From Nemertoderma westbladi (lineage: Eukaryota > Xenacoelomorpha > Nemertodermatida > Nemertodermatidae), in the NCBI GenBank assembly GCA_032718475.1, contig JAUCBJ010003420.1:1-53922 (forward strand): a stretch of 53,922 nt of DNA. Reading direction: 5' to 3'. This document shows, in pieces, positions 1 through 11,284 of the stretch. The position numbers were made by a program, and so were the translations under genes. Below the pieces are notes generated by a model. It was not told where the DNA came from. It made no database searches and saw nothing but the letters and a program-made list of their open reading frames with translations. Within the stretch, counting starts at the first letter, position 1, and the number at the start of each line of letters is the position of its first letter.

Positions 1-1950
1 CTTCTCCTGCCTTTCATATCCGAAGGTATTCTTATCCTGCCTTATATATCCGAAGGTCTTCTTCTCCTGCCTTTCATATCCGAAGGTCTTCTTCTCCTGT
101 CTTACATATCCGAAGGACTTCTTCTCCTGCCTTACATATCCGAAGGTCTTCTTATCCTGCCTTACATATCCGAAGGTTTTCTTCTCCTGCCTTACATATC
201 CGAAGGTTTTCTTCTCCTGCCTTACATATCCGAAGGTCTCTTCTCCTGCCTTACATATCCGAAGGTCTTTTTCTCCTGCCTTACATGTCCGAAGGTCTTC
301 TTCTCCTGCCTTACATGTCCGAAGGTCTTCTTCTCCTGCCTTATATATACGAAGGTCTTCTTCTCCTGCCTTACATTTCCGAAGGTCTTCTTCTCCTGCC
401 TTATATATACGAAGGTCTTCTTCTCCTGCCTTATATATCCAAAGGTCTTCTTCTCATGCCTTACGTTTCCGAAGGTCTTCTTCTCCTGCCTTACATATCC
501 GAAGGTCTTCTTCTCCTGCCTTACATATCCGAAGGTCTTCTTCTCCTGCCTTACATATCCGAAGGTCTTCTTCTCATGCCTTACATATCCGAGTGTCTTC
601 TTCTCCTGCCTTACATATCCGAAGGTCTTCTTCTCCTGCCTTACATATCCAAAGGTCTTCTTCTCCTGCCTTACATATCCGAAGGTCTTCTTCTCCTGCC
701 TTACATATCCGAAGGTCTTCTTCTCATGCCTTACATATCCGAGTGTCTTCTTCTCCTGCCTTACATATCCGAAGGTCTTCTTCTCCTGCCTTACATATCC
801 GAAGGTCTTCTTCTCCTGCCTTACATATCCGAGTGTCTTCTTCTCCTGCCTTACATATCCGAAGGTCTTCTTCTCCTGCCTTACATATCCGAAGGTCTTC
901 TTCTCCTGCCTTACATATCCGAAGGTCTTCTTCTCCTGTCTTACATATCCGAAGGTCTTCTTCTCCTACCTTACATATCCGAGTGTCTTCTTCTCCTGCC
1001 TTACATATCCGAAGGTCTTCTTCTCCTGCCTTACATATCCGAAGGTCTTCTTCTCCTGCCTTACATATCCGAAGGTCTTCTTCTCCTGTCTTACATATCC
1101 GAAGGTCTTCTTCTCCTGCCTTACATATCCGAAGGTCTTCTTCTCCTGCCTTACATATCCGAGTGTCTTCTTCTCCTGCCTTACATATCCGAAGGTCTTC
1201 TTCTCCTGCCTTACATATCCGAAGGTCTTCTTCTCCTGCCTTACATGTCCGAAGGTTTTCTTCTCCTGCCTTATATATACGAAGGTCTTCTTCTCATGCC
1301 TTAAATATCCGAAGGTCTTCTTCTCCTGCCTTACATATCCGAAGGTCTTCTTCTCCTGCCTTACATGTCCGAAGGTCTTCTTCTCCTGCCTTATATATAC
1401 GAAGGTCTTCTTCTCCTGCCTTACATATCCGAAGGTCTTCTTCTCCTGCCTTACATATCCGAAGGTCTTCTTCTCATGCCTTACATATCCGAAGGTCTTC
1501 TTCTCCTGCCTTACATATCCGAAGGTCTTCTTCTCCTGCCTTACATGTCCGAAGGTTTTCTTCTCCTGCCTTATATATACGAAGGTCTTCTTCTCATGCC
1601 TTAAATATCCGAAGGTCTTCTTCTCCTGCCTTACATATCCGAAGGTCTTCTTCTCCTGCCTTACATGTCCGAAGGTCTTCTTCTCCTGCCTTATATATAC
1701 GAAGGTCTTCTTCTCCTGCCTTACATATCCGAAGTTCTTCTTCTCATGCCTTACATATCCGAAGGTCTTCTTCTCCTGCCTTACATATCCGAAGGTCTTC
1801 TTCTCCTGCCTTACATGTCCGAATGTTTTCTTATCCTGCCTTATATATACGAAGGTCTTCTTCTCCTGCCTTATATATCCGAAGGTCTTCTTCTCCTGCC
1901 TTACATATCCAAAGGTCTTCTTCTCCTGCCTTACATATCCTAAGGTTTTC
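1..1950. repeat. 30-bp minisatellite, about 65 copies, cut by the window edge
   Basis: Head-to-tail copies of a 30-bp unit (TTCTTCTCCTGCCTTACATA plus TCCGAAGGTC). Because 30 is a multiple of three and the unit lacks stops in five of six frames, long ORFs appear (ISEGLLLLPY-type and RRSSSPALHI-type peptides); I treat these as by-products. Variants (GAGTGT, TTATATATAC, CTCATGCC) are shared between distant units. A block of 10 units repeats at 300 bp (GAAGGTTTTC at about 1250 and 1550) and again at 270 bp (variant GAATGTTTTC near 1820), so there is higher-order structure. A one-base deletion near 238 shifts the phase. Confidence 0.95.
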
Positions 1951-2045
1951 TTCTCGACCTGACTTGCAGATCCATGATCCCAAGTGCTAGAATTTAATTA
2001 CATGCTCAAGCAAACCATCCCTATGGAGCTTATTATACATTACTT
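1951..2045. other. short spacer, nothing recognised
   Basis: Unique-looking sequence between the minisatellite and a reverse-transcriptase fragment. I see no gene here. Confidence 0.4.
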
Positions 2046-2196
2046 GACGGCAGTCAAAGGTTCACTGTCATAATTTTGGTCTTCTTGGAGTTAAGAAAAA
2101 GCTGCCCCAAAGAAAACAGGAGCCTTTTGGCTCCCTCTAGTAATTCCGGTACCGCTAAGTCATCAGCAAATTCTAGATCAGTAAGGTACATTAATG
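2046..2196 (-). pseudogene. RTE-like LINE fragment (RT palm)
   Basis: On the minus strand this reads a short RT segment with the catalytic F-A-D-D motif, followed by a leucine-rich helix and a K-K-T-K motif. It closely resembles the same stretch (D-L-D-F-A-D-D) of the long LINE at 9235-12656. Only about 50 codons remain and a stop follows, so it is a dead fragment. Confidence 0.75.
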
Positions 2197-2440
2197 GATT
2201 TATTTATTTTCTCTAGCGGAGGACTGTATGTTAAATTAAGCTTAAGGGTCACATTTTGACAATTGACAATAACAATAACAATTCGGACATATGAGGCCCT
2301 ATATCCAGCTTAGTTATTAGATCAAATTAGAGGTGCTAGGAGTGAAAGTTGTAAAAATATGGTAAAACATAAACTTTATAAAATAAAAATATACTAGACC
2401 GACGGGCGCGCTGACTCACAACCCAAGCCACAAAATAGAA
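2197..2440. other. non-coding, nothing recognised
   Basis: AT-rich sequence with no ORF of note and no repeat that I can tie to other parts of the window. Confidence 0.4.
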
Positions 2441-2445
2441 GGCAC

Positions 2446-2862
2446 TTTTTTAAAGTGCTAACTTAAAGTGCTAACCAAACCTGCCAAATGAATTCTTAAG
2501 CCATGATTGGTCCAAATTTGCTTTCAGTTTGGCTGTTAGCACTTTAAAGTTGTTGCAAACTCGTACATGTGTATGTGTAAATTGCGATGCGCCCCCTAGC
2601 GTCTCATGTGTGCATCACTATATCGGCTGAATCTTCTGTAGTGCTAACTTTGTTTGTAAATGTTAGCAGTATAACATTTTGATAGTAAAGTTAATATAGT
2701 GCTAACTGCACTGTGTAAATGTTAGTAGTATAATATTTTAAAAGTAAATTGAATATACTGTAGTGCTAACCTAGTATGAAATTGATGGCAGTCATATTGA
2801 ACTAATTGATTGCTTTTTATGAGACGTAACAATCTCGTCGAGTTAGCACTTTATAATTTCTG
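2446..2862. repeat. cluster of AGTGCTAAC repeats, MITE-like
   Basis: The 9-mer AGTGCTAAC or its reverse complement occurs about seven times in 420 bp. Two direct copies lie at the left end (near 2455 and 2470) and an inverted copy (GTTAGCACTTTA) at the right end near 2843, so the ends are inverted. Inside, a ~62-bp imperfect tandem repeat carries the motif at about 2640, 2699 and 2762. It could be a degenerate miniature inverted-repeat element; no TSD was established. Confidence 0.5.
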
Positions 2863-2967
2863 CCATCGCAAACTATTCAATACAAACACACTTTCCAATG
2901 TTTTGTAAAACAGACAACATAAAGTAAGGCAATGTTTTTTTTATTAACAAAATAATTCTGGAGTTAG

Positions 2968-3003
2968 TGTGACGGGATCCGAGTTGGCGAGGATCCCGAC
3001 CGG
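2968..3003 (-). repeat. LTR-end-like hairpin
   Basis: TGTGACGGGATCC ... GAGGATCCCG forms a 7-bp perfect hairpin (GGGATCC/GGATCCC). The same arrangement, reversed, closes the 3' LTR of the element at 19257-26489 (GGGATCC, 5-nt loop, GGATCCC, GTCACA). I infer a remnant of a related LTR in the opposite orientation. The following 60 bp are not clearly related. Confidence 0.4.
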
Positions 3004-3164
3004 TGTGGTATTTTGAGTCGTGTGGAAAATACTCGTCGCCGCGTCTGTTAGGCTACTGAACGGCTGTTGAGGATGCTGAAAGGCCGAAGGCTGGTAAAAT
3101 TACTGAGTTTATAGTTACAGTTGTTCGTAATATCAGATCTATAAAGCACAATCAGCGATATAAT

Positions 3165-3650
3165 AATAGCATTAACCATAATGAAACACATGGATGAAAG
3201 ATCAATGACTCATGAAAGAACTACCTGCATACATCAAATGTCATCCAATGTGTCCAAACTTAGTTAGATTACAAAATTTTAATTTTTTATGGATCAAGGG
3301 AACTAGTGCCATAGGCACATGGCCAGAACCTACCATTTGGCGCAAGTGTTGATTATTCTCAATTTTCGCGTTGGCCAACTTGGAGTTCTCCTACTACATT
3401 AATATTATGCTCATTAGAACCGCAATGACCGGGGGTGGGGGTAGACACCTTCAAAACAAACGTAGAGCGAATAGTTCTTGAGATGTCGCAGAAAATGTGA
3501 AGTCCAGCACAAGACTACATTACCGCCTTGATGTGATATGGACAAATACACTAAAAATTATACTTTGAATTATTTTAAGGTATCAAAAATAGACACATCA
3601 CAGTAATGATAGATATAGGCTCAAGAGTCAGACTGAGTTAAATGAAACTG
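3165..3650 (+). repeat. dispersed repeat family, copy 1
   Basis: Closely matches 18790-19250 (same strand) and the reverse complement of 26680-27030. Shared landmarks are CATGGATGAAAGATCAATGA, GGCGCAAGTG, ATTAATATTATGCTC and ATTACCGCCTTGATG. It is non-coding. This copy stands alone, whereas the other two form an inverted pair around an LTR element. Confidence 0.8.
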
Positions 3651-3799
3651 TAATAGTTGACCTACAATGATCTGTTAATACAGTGTAAGGGAAGCAGATC
3701 AGCGCCAATACATTATTATGGTTTATTCTCTCTCTGCTGCATTACAAAACTCGATCCAACGTTTGCCAACTCGGCAAAAAATCACTAATCATTGATAAA

Positions 3800-4625
3800 G
3801 TCCCGGACCGAACCCAGGTGGTGGACAGAGACCCGGACCGAACCAATGGGGAGGACAGTGTCCCGGACCGTACCCAGGGGGCGGACAGAGTCCTGGACCG
3901 AACCCAGGGGATGGACAGAGACCCGGACCGAACCAATGGGGCGGACAGTGTCCCGGACCGTACCCAGGGGGCGGACAGAGTCCTGGACCGAACCAGGGTG
4001 CGTACAGAGTCCTGGACCGAACCCAGGGGGTGGACAGATTCCCGGACCGAACCAATGGGGCGGACAGTGTCCCGGACTGAACCCAGGGAGCGGACGGAGT
4101 CCTGGACCAAACCAGGGTGCGGACAGAGTCCTGGACCGAACCCAGGGGTTGGACAGAGACCCGGACCGAACAAAGGCAAGGGGTCGGACAATTACCCACA
4201 GTTGGCTTATGGGACAGACAGAGGCCCAAACCAAACCCAGGTGGTGGACAGAGACCCGGACCAAACCAAGGGGGCGGACAGTGTCCCGGACCGTACCCAG
4301 GGGGCGGGCAGAGTCCTGGACCGAACCAGGGTGCGGACAGAGTCCTGGACCGAACCCAGGGGGTGGACAGACACCCGGACCGAACCAATGGGGCGGACAG
4401 TGTCCCGGACTGAATCCAGGGAGCGGACAGAGTCCTGGACCGAACCAGGGTGCGGACAGAGTCCTGGACCGAACCCAGTGGGTGGACAGAGACCCGGACC
4501 GAACCAAGGCAAGGGGTCGGACAATTACCCCCAGTTGGCTTATGGGGCAGACAGAGGCCCGAACCAAACCCAGGTGGTGGACAGAGACCCGGACCGAACC
4601 AAGGGGGCGAACAGAGACCGACAGA
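3800..4625. repeat. GC-rich minisatellite with 333-bp higher-order repeat
   Basis: About 27 copies of a ~30-bp unit of the form GGACCGAACCCAGGGGGYGG plus ACAGAGWCCY. A distinctive insert (AAGGCAAGGGGTCGGACAAT ... TTGGCTTATGGG) occurs at about 4172 and 4505, a higher-order period near 333 bp. Proline/glycine-rich ORFs on both strands are produced by the repeat and have no independent support. Confidence 0.9.
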
Positions 4626-5010
4626 TAAAGACAGACAGAGAGAGTGGAAAACTTGTGCCATTTGTGCGTTTGCTTTTGATTCATTACTACATTTTATTAT
4701 AGCATTGCCTTCAGATTGTCTTAATTATTATTTGAAAAAATATTATTTATTTTGTTAATATATTATATTAAACTTTTACAATCTCTTAAGTATAAAATTA
4801 TTTCAATAATTATGAAACAATTGTTGATTCTTACATCACTTGTGGCAGTTAGCTACGGTTTTAGTTGCTATAGTGCCGTGCCGGATGGAAAAATGAGTTG
4901 AGATGGTTGCGTACGATGTGTTGTAAGTCTTCAGCAATAAATAAAATATTAGACTATCTGTACAAGTGTAATAGTATGGAAGGGGACAGACATGATGGAT
5001 TAGGTTTAAT
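4626..5010. other. non-coding, AT-rich
   Basis: No gene recognised. A short open frame from 4898 runs into LINE tail fragments and is not credible as a gene. Confidence 0.5.
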
Positions 5011-5017
5011 GGGTCGA

Positions 5018-5205
5018 ACCAATAACTACAACTACTATAGTCGGCCTACAGCATTGAAACTGCTATTTGAGATGCTATGCCGGTTGGACAATAACATTTT
5101 GTCACCACCATGTAATTCAGATTTGGCAAACCCAATGCAGCGTACATTAAGAATGTTATGCCGGCTTATCAACAAAGCAACTCCTCAACTAACGATCCAC
5201 TAACA
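5018..5205 (-). mobile_element. two stacked RTE-like LINE 3' tails
   Basis: Two divergent copies of the reverse complement of the LINE 3' end lie in tandem. One begins with CTACAACTACTATAGTCGGC and includes ATGCTATGCCGGTTGGACAA; the second is TTAAGAATGTTATGCCGGCT at about 5147. Compare AAGAATGCTGTGCCGGCTTG in the fragment at 8862-9045. Confidence 0.7.
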
Positions 5206-5334
5206 CAAGTTGACATACATTTCGAGATTAGATTATATTCGCCAGATTACATGCTATATCACACGATAAATACTGCCAGTACATATCGCAGCCTTGAAAG
5301 TCTTTTGGACAAAATTCCCATAAGCACTGCGTCA

Positions 5335-5535
5335 ACCCATGACTTTCTTAAGACACATCTTAAAGGACACTGGCCCTAAAGATGCGGATGATCTAGCAAA
5401 TATCTTGGGTGATAGGGAGTTTTGGGGGAGGAATTTTGTCGACAAGCCGGCATATCATTCTTAATATGTAATGTAATATATATAATGCAGCTGCAATGCA
5501 GCATGCCGATCGTAGAAGTAGGGGTCCATGGTTCC
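5335..5535 (+). mobile_element. RTE-like LINE 3' end fragment
   Basis: Corresponds to the last ~190 bp of the long LINE (its 12480-12650): CTTAAGACACATCTTAAAGG, AAAGATGCGGATGATCTAGC, GACAAGCCGGCA and AATGCAGCTGCAATGCAGCA all recur. It is 5'-truncated, as is usual for LINEs. The trinucleotide tail is degraded (GATCGTAGAAGTAGG). Confidence 0.85.
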
Positions 5536-6280
5536 AATGTTGGAGGCTTTCAGAGAAGTTAGTCCATGGATACGATGTTGGATGCTTTCAGACAAGGTGG
5601 GGTCCATGGTTCCGGGGATGGAGGTGTCCATACAAATTTCGCCCTCTATTGGGCTAGCCTGTGTAAAGTAAATACAACTACATTATTATATCTTCTTAAC
5701 TAAGAATATAATGCAAAATTAAATGCAAAATAATGCAATTAAAATAATGAAAAAAAGTTCTAGTTTTTTTATCATGTAATAAATAATTATTATTGTTAAA
5801 AATTCAAAAAACTTTTTCACTGAAATCTGTTCCTTTATATGACAATAAATAAAATATGCCTTACTGGTATCTATCGCTCATCCAAATTCACTTTATTTAA
5901 CAGGCGAACGCTACGATAAACTATATCTAGAGATGGGAAGGATAATAAATTATATTTTTTAATGTACATTTATTATTTGAATTGTTATAATTACCGAAAT
6001 ATAGTATTAGGGTCTACGTTTAATATATTAATGTCAAATTGAAATTGGTTTTGATTAACACCAAACATATAAGGTCTGCTAAACGTAATTTAAATTAAAT
6101 TGATTTGTCTCAAGCTGAGCAATAGATGGTGGACCTTTTTTGCAGTTCATGGTATGTTATGTTATCTTTAATTCAGGCCAAGGCCCATATACAATATTAT
6201 AGTGACGCATAGATAAATAGCACAATATAGTGTTAAGTATGTATAATATGTACTGTAGATATTGATATTAATTCGTAGAA
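5536..6280. other. non-coding, AT-rich
   Basis: Holds a short imperfect duplication around GTCCATGGTTCC (about 5524-5620) and otherwise AT-rich DNA. No gene seen. Confidence 0.5.
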
Positions 6281-6281
6281 A

Positions 6282-6758
6282 CTAAAACAAAAGGAAATTA
6301 AATACAGACCATAAACTTGAATCGTACTTAAAACGTAACATTCGAACACACCTAACTATGGAATTATCAGATAGTTGTATTCTAGAATATAAACTGTACG
6401 CTGATCTACGTCTTATATGTAAGAAAGTAGGAACCCTATTAAATATAAACATTTCTGTTGCACTGCAATTACTGGGGTAATGATGTAATTTCCTAAAGAT
6501 CCTGTGGTAAGCGAGCTGTATTGATTTTAATGCACAAACTGTATATACGGACCACAGACTACACCCATAGATACCGGAACAAAATGATCTAAACAAAGTA
6601 TTTTTAACTACAGTTGAACAATTATTAAATTTCCTAACAATACTGTTACCTCTGAGGTACAGGCTACGAGTTTGATTTTCAATATCTAGTTTATCATTAA
6701 TGTTCGTGTTAATGATATGACCTAGATAAGTAGCACTATAGTCTGGTCGATAAGACAA
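6282..6758 (-). pseudogene. LINE RT C-terminal fragment (CR1/jockey-like)
   Basis: An open frame of about 158 codons resembles the region downstream of the RT catalytic core in CR1/jockey-type LINEs: Y-L-G-H near the start, then C-S-T-V-V-K-N-T-L and C-S-L-W ... A-Y-H-R-I-F-R-K-L typical of the thumb/connection segment. No catalytic residues are present. It is probably the same family as the LINE at 13690-16123, whose copy stops about where this one begins. The edge at about 6740 abuts a repeat that also flanks the other copy. Confidence 0.65.
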
Positions 6759-7195
6759 TGTACCCGGAAAATAATGTTACCAAGCTATACTTGGTATGGT
6801 TCGAATCGCTAGGATCCCTTCTTTCGAAATCTGAAAAGTCCTCTCCTCAATAGGGTGGGCAACTCTCACAAATCCCATTTCCATAGCAACCGACATAAGA
6901 ATAGATATAATTACATTTAAAGCAACTGGGCTAGCTCCTACCCCCACTATATCGCCAATGGAGATTTCATTGAACATATTTTCAATTCTCAGTTACCATG
7001 GCAACCGGTAGATTCACCATATCAACCATCGATTTGGCCATCTTGATGCAACGGGACCATCTCCTAATCCCACTATATCGACTATGGAAAACTCATTAAT
7101 AAAATTTTCAAGTCTAAGATTACTATGGCAACCGATGGATTCACCATATCAACCATAAATTTCGCCATCTTGAGGCAAAAGGACCACCGACCACC
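6738..7195 (+). repeat. repeat with 126-bp internal tandem duplication
   Basis: Begins GTCTGGTCGAT and contains TGTACCCGGAAAATAATG and TTACCAAGC. The reverse complement of 13560-13690 has the same order of blocks. From 6943 a ~126-bp unit starting CCCACTATATCG is repeated at 7069, each with CCATCTTGAKGCAA at its end. No coding potential recognised. Confidence 0.6.
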
Positions 7196-7760
7196 CCTAC
7201 TCCTACCATGGTAATTCCTATCCCCGCTATTAATATTAATAAATGAAGGAATGATAGTTTATTAAACCAAAAATATAATAATTATTAAATATTATCAATT
7301 TATAATAGAAATATTGACAAATGTATATTATACCTAGAGTTTATCATGAACCAAAGTTATTATAATAAATAATATCACCCTTTATTAGTGGAATAATTGT
7401 ATCTATACACCGTTTATTAAACCATACCTGTAATAATTAATGTTACTTAAATACTGTAAACAATTAATGTTATTTATAAATAATGTTGGTTATGTTGCGA
7501 TATCCAATTGATAATTTCAACCATGTCGTCAAAATCCCTTGTTCTTCTTGCGGTAGTAAGCTCCACATGCTGTTCACTGGTCCTGTGAGAAAGTCCTGTC
7601 ACGCTGTCAGTGTGATTTGATTTGATTTAGTTTAATTCACATATAGTGACAATGACACATACACATAAACACATAAACACAAAATACACATAATGTTTAA
7701 TATATATAGTAAAATGCTTAGTAAAAACTGTTAGTTCAAACTAATAAAAGCACGAAAATT
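7196..7760. other. non-coding, AT-rich
   Basis: No gene, RNA or clear repeat seen in this stretch. Confidence 0.45.
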
Positions 7761-7767
7761 AAAATTG

Positions 7768-8660
7768 CTAAATGTTGAAAAAGTCGGTAATATGTTTGTG
7801 CTTAGCACTGAAAGTGATCCCTGATAATTTATAAATCTGTTGTATAAATCGCGCTTCTTCAGCGTGTTGTGGTGATGCGGTTGGTGGGGATAAACGTTGG
7901 AATAAATTTTTAGTATGGTACTCGTAATTGCAGAGTGATGTAATGGAGGGTAGTCCGTAACTTACGACCGATTTTCTGTGCATGCTCCCCAGTCCTTGAT
8001 ACTCAGAACGATGGTTAGATTGCAATGTAATCCGGAGCGATCTTGGACATTTGTGTTGGGGCATTTTAGCGCACGAAGCAACGTACCCAAACATGATTTG
8101 TAACCCTCTAGCGACAGTGTTCCAGTTCCAAACAGATGATAAAGGGTCTCATTGGATACGTAGCATCCTAAGTGCAGGATCCCCCGTAATTGTTTCCTGT
8201 AATACAATTCCACAGTTTCAGCGTCCTTTTTGGATAGCTCCCCAATGCGAAACTTGAGTCGGTATAACAAGGATGATAGGGCAACAGTCCGCCATAACAT
8301 TGCCACCGTCTGTACAGGATAGTGTTTGGTCGTCCACCCGTTTCTGTGGAACGAGTCTGTGAGAGCGGCGATCGATTGTATGATGTCTGAGGCCCCTGTT
8401 TTGTTATGTCCCGGACTTCCATAGAGTGTGACCCCAAGAAATGTTAGGAACGGTGATGCTGCATGAAGATGGTCATTAATGGAAATCATGAGTGGTGGGC
8501 TCTGATTTTTTTTATTATTGTATGGTTCTTTGAATATCCAATTCACTTTGGTTGTTTCCAAGACAAGGCTCCAAGACAAGGTTGTGGTCATTGCATAATG
8601 CACTTGGGCACATTCATGGATACTGTATACCCACATCAATCTAACAGATTCTGTAATCCC
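7768..8660 (-). pseudogene. LINE RT C-terminal fragment, frameshifted
   Basis: On the minus strand the frame shows an RT-like tail: T-K-V-N-W-I-F, then F-L-G-V-T-L-Y-G, I-W-R-T-like L-W-R-T, S-S-L-L-Y and L-R-G-I-L ... S-N-E-T-L-Y. Near 8000 the frame shifts, and a second frame continues to 7768 (about 108 codons). The family is different from the two LINEs described elsewhere. No catalytic palm motif remains. Confidence 0.55.
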
Positions 8661-8840
8661 TCGACCTCTAGTAAGACCTCCTCTGCTCTTGATAGATCTC
8701 ATTATGACTTGTTCGATGATAAGATCAGTCCATAAGCCGGCCCAGTAACGATCACTGCGCCGCACAGAGTGAAACCCATACTGTGAGAACTGCCGATACG
8801 GTATGCCGATACTGCCGATATGGTTTTTGTGTGAAATAAA
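8590..8840 (-). pseudogene. E-Q-x-L-M-R-S / G-G-L-T-R-G-R-G domain fragment
   Basis: The minus-strand frame contains W-T-D-L-I-I-E-Q-V-I-M-R-S-I-K followed by G-G-L-T-R-G-R-G and V-H-Y-A-M-T. I remember this sequence type as a frequent repeat-associated protein domain in invertebrate genomes, but I do not know its function. It runs into the LINE fragment in the same frame, so the 337-codon ORF is a chimera of nested repeats rather than a gene. Confidence 0.5.
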
Positions 8841-8861
8841 TGCTATTTCATAAACCAACGT

Positions 8862-9045
8862 ACTACTACTACTACTACTAGGATTGGCATGCTGCATTGC
8901 AGCTGCATTTTTAAGAATGCTGTGCCGGCTTGTCAACAAAATTGCACCGCCACAACTCCCTATCACCCATGACATTTGCTAGATCATCCGCATCTTTAAG
9001 GCCAGTGTCCTTTAAGATGCCTCTCAAGAAAGTATAATACAAAGT
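8862..9045 (-). mobile_element. RTE-like LINE 3' end fragment
   Basis: Starts with the complement of the trinucleotide tail (CTACTACTACTACTA at 8865) and continues through AAGAATGCTGTGCCGGCTTG and GATCATCCGCATCTTTAAGG, the reverse complement of 12505-12650. It breaks off in the coding 3' end, so it is 5'-truncated. Confidence 0.9.
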
Positions 9046-9234
9046 TGCCTACTGCAATAACTTTCTCTAGAACTTAATACAGTCTCCCACACCTGTGGGT
9101 CATACGCCGCGCATAGACTGGTTTCAACTGATTTCAATTGGTTATCCTGTTGTAATCCTGAAATATCAATTTTTTGACATTTTTTTATAATTTCAAAAAA
9201 ATACTAGCTAGTAAAAAAATACTAGCTACCATAA
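9046..9234. repeat. flank carrying a local CTAGCTACCATAA repeat
   Basis: Ends in ATACTAGCTACCATAA, which is also present at 12657, in variant form at 12853, and again at 12984. The LINE therefore landed in a degenerate local repeat of about 130 bp. Confidence 0.45.
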
Positions 9235-9630
9235 GGTCAGGTCAGGTATTCTAGGTCATTGATCTATAAAACTTGCCACCTCCATGCAGCCTAAAGGAGG
9301 TGCCACCTGTAGCTGCATAGACCCTCTTACTAGGGCAAATCTGGTCCTGTAACTAGGACCCCCTTCTTTCTGGGATAAGGACGCCCTTGGTCCTGGATTA
9401 AGGACCCATATACTTGGCTGCAGGGGTAAATGGCCTGACCAGGCAGATGGTGATCTACCAATGGCTGGTCAGGAGTAGAGTGTTCTCATGTCCACTCTGA
9501 GAGCACTTCACTGCGACCTGCACCTGGCAGCAAGGGTACAGGGCATGACCCAGCAGATGAGCTGCAACAGCCAATGGTGGGTCATGTGCGCCAGAGTAGA
9601 TATGGGTGATGGGCCTCATATCTGACTCCA

Positions 9631-10800
9631 TTGCGACACCCACCCTGTGGAATGGCAAACCAGGGTGTGGTATTTGCCCCGAGAGCTGACTCGGCAAAAA
9701 AGCACCCCCCAACCCCCACTATGGTTTACATTAGCAATGCGGAGGTCCGGCCACTAGAGGCCAGTGGAATTACCGGACACAATCGGCCTCACCGGCGTCA
9801 GTTAACTCCTGACCGGCTGCCTGTCTCACCCCCTACTGGAGAGAGAGCAGCCAACAATTCCTTGAGTCCCTTTCCTGATGACCTTTCTGGCCCAAACCCT
9901 GGGTCACCAGGGAGGCCAGATTGTGATGGGGAGAGGGATTCTGGAGTTGGAGGCTACTCTCATGTTCCACCCCGACCAACAAAGCCATTGGTGAATCTGA
10001 GGCAAGTCACTAGACTAGCCTCAGTAAACACCCTAACACTCGGGTCCCCAATGCGACAAGGTGAGCTGACTGCCTTGGCAGATAAGCTTTCTCTTAGCGC
10101 AGTGGGTGTTCAAGAGCACCGAATGCAGACTGGACAGACTGATGAGGTCCTGATTAAGGACATGGGGGGCGGTTGGCGACTCGCCCTCGCGTCAGCAGAT
10201 GATAGTGGCAATGGTGGAATTGGTCTATTGATGAATCCAACTGCACATGCAGCATTGGACAAAATAGACAAAATATCTAACCGCATCATCCGTTGCCACT
10301 TCTCATGTTCTGGAAGACTGGCTAAGAAGTTTCCTAAGGTGGTTCTGATTGTGTGTTACTCTCCAACTAGTGTTGCCGCTGTAGAGGAGGTGGAAAATTT
10401 CTACCACAATCTACAAGCAGCAACTGATGGAGTGGATCAGCATGCATTCTTAACATTCCTGGGAGACTGCATCAATCACCTACATCGCCATGGGTCTATA
10501 GCAATAGTGTTAACCGAAATTCTGTCCATCTTCAGGATTTTATCTCTGGAAATGGATTGTTTTCGGCTGGAACACAGTTCAAGAAGCGAACTGGAAAGCT
10601 ATGGACTCATAGTGGACCCAGTGGTCACAAGTCCCAGATAGACCATATTCTGTTTCGTAGGAAATACAGGAGCTCTATACAAGACTGTAATGCATTTACA
10701 CTTCGACCCTTCTCCAGTGATCACCGCCTTATTGTGGCCAAGGTAAGACTTAGTCTGCGTGCTAGCAGAACAACGAAATCTCCCTTGCCGCGGCATGACT
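9631..10800 (+). pseudogene. LINE endonuclease domain, frameshifted
   Basis: The frame from 9631 reads a proline-rich leader, then S-V-N-T-L-T-L and V-Q-E-H-R-M (endonuclease motifs) and G-G-I-G-L-L-M. At about 10490 the frame changes. The next frame carries F-S-A-G-T-Q-F, then Q-I-D-H-I-L and S-D-H-R-L-I-V, the catalytic aspartate and S-D-H end of the EEP nuclease fold. It would nick the target DNA during target-primed insertion if intact. No single start codon can be defended. Confidence 0.7.
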
Positions 10801-11270
10801 GGTCCTCTCTGTTGCAACAGCCAAGTGTGAGATCCAGCTTCACACTACAGCTGAGCAACAGGTATGAGGCTCTTGCCTCTGAGGCGGCAGATTACTGTGA
10901 GGGCTATACTGCCTTTACAGAAGCAGTGAAGTTATCAGCTGCAGAAACAGTTCCTGTATACCCTCGAAACAGGAAAAGGGCCACCTGGACTGACAACAAA
11001 ATTCAGAAGTGCCGAAATGACCTTTATAAGGCGCAGAAAGAGTCCCGACTCAAACAGACTACAGCGGCCAAGAATGCAGTTAAGACTGCATCTAGGTCCC
11101 TGAACAGGCAGTACTCTGTTAATCTACAGGAGCTAATAAACCAACAGGTTGATGCCATCAATGATGCTGACGACAGCAGGCAATCATCCCAGGCATGGAA
11201 ATCGATCAATTTGCTTACTGGGCGGAAAAGCCAACCAACCACCAAGGTTAAGGCTGAATCATCATCAAGG
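10800..11270 (+). pseudogene. LINE linker between endonuclease and RT
   Basis: Continues the second frame after the S-D-H motif, with basic and glutamine-rich helices (W-T-D-N-K-I-Q-K and similar). It then breaks near 11270, where the expected N-terminal RT motifs are missing and the frame changes to Y/F-R-G-I-S-L-I-S. I infer a small internal deletion here. Confidence 0.55.
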
Positions 11271-11284
11271 CCTAACACTCTATG

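Noticed and set aside
1-1950. CRISPR array
   Set aside because: Repeats are contiguous without unique spacers and the DNA is clearly animal-type.
285-1990. Long ORFs of 339 and 465 codons
   Set aside because: They are frames of a 30-bp tandem repeat without stops; no start context, no domain, and three overlapping plus frames are equally open.
3742-4758. Pro/Gly-rich and Arg/Thr-rich ORFs on both strands
   Set aside because: Produced by a GC-rich minisatellite; both strands are open at once and the peptides are pure repeat.
4898-5379. ORFs of 101 and 73 codons
   Set aside because: They run through stacked LINE 3' tails read in antisense.
8051-8735. Plus-strand ORFs of 68 and 90 codons
   Set aside because: Antisense to LINE and repeat-domain fragments that make better sense on the minus strand.
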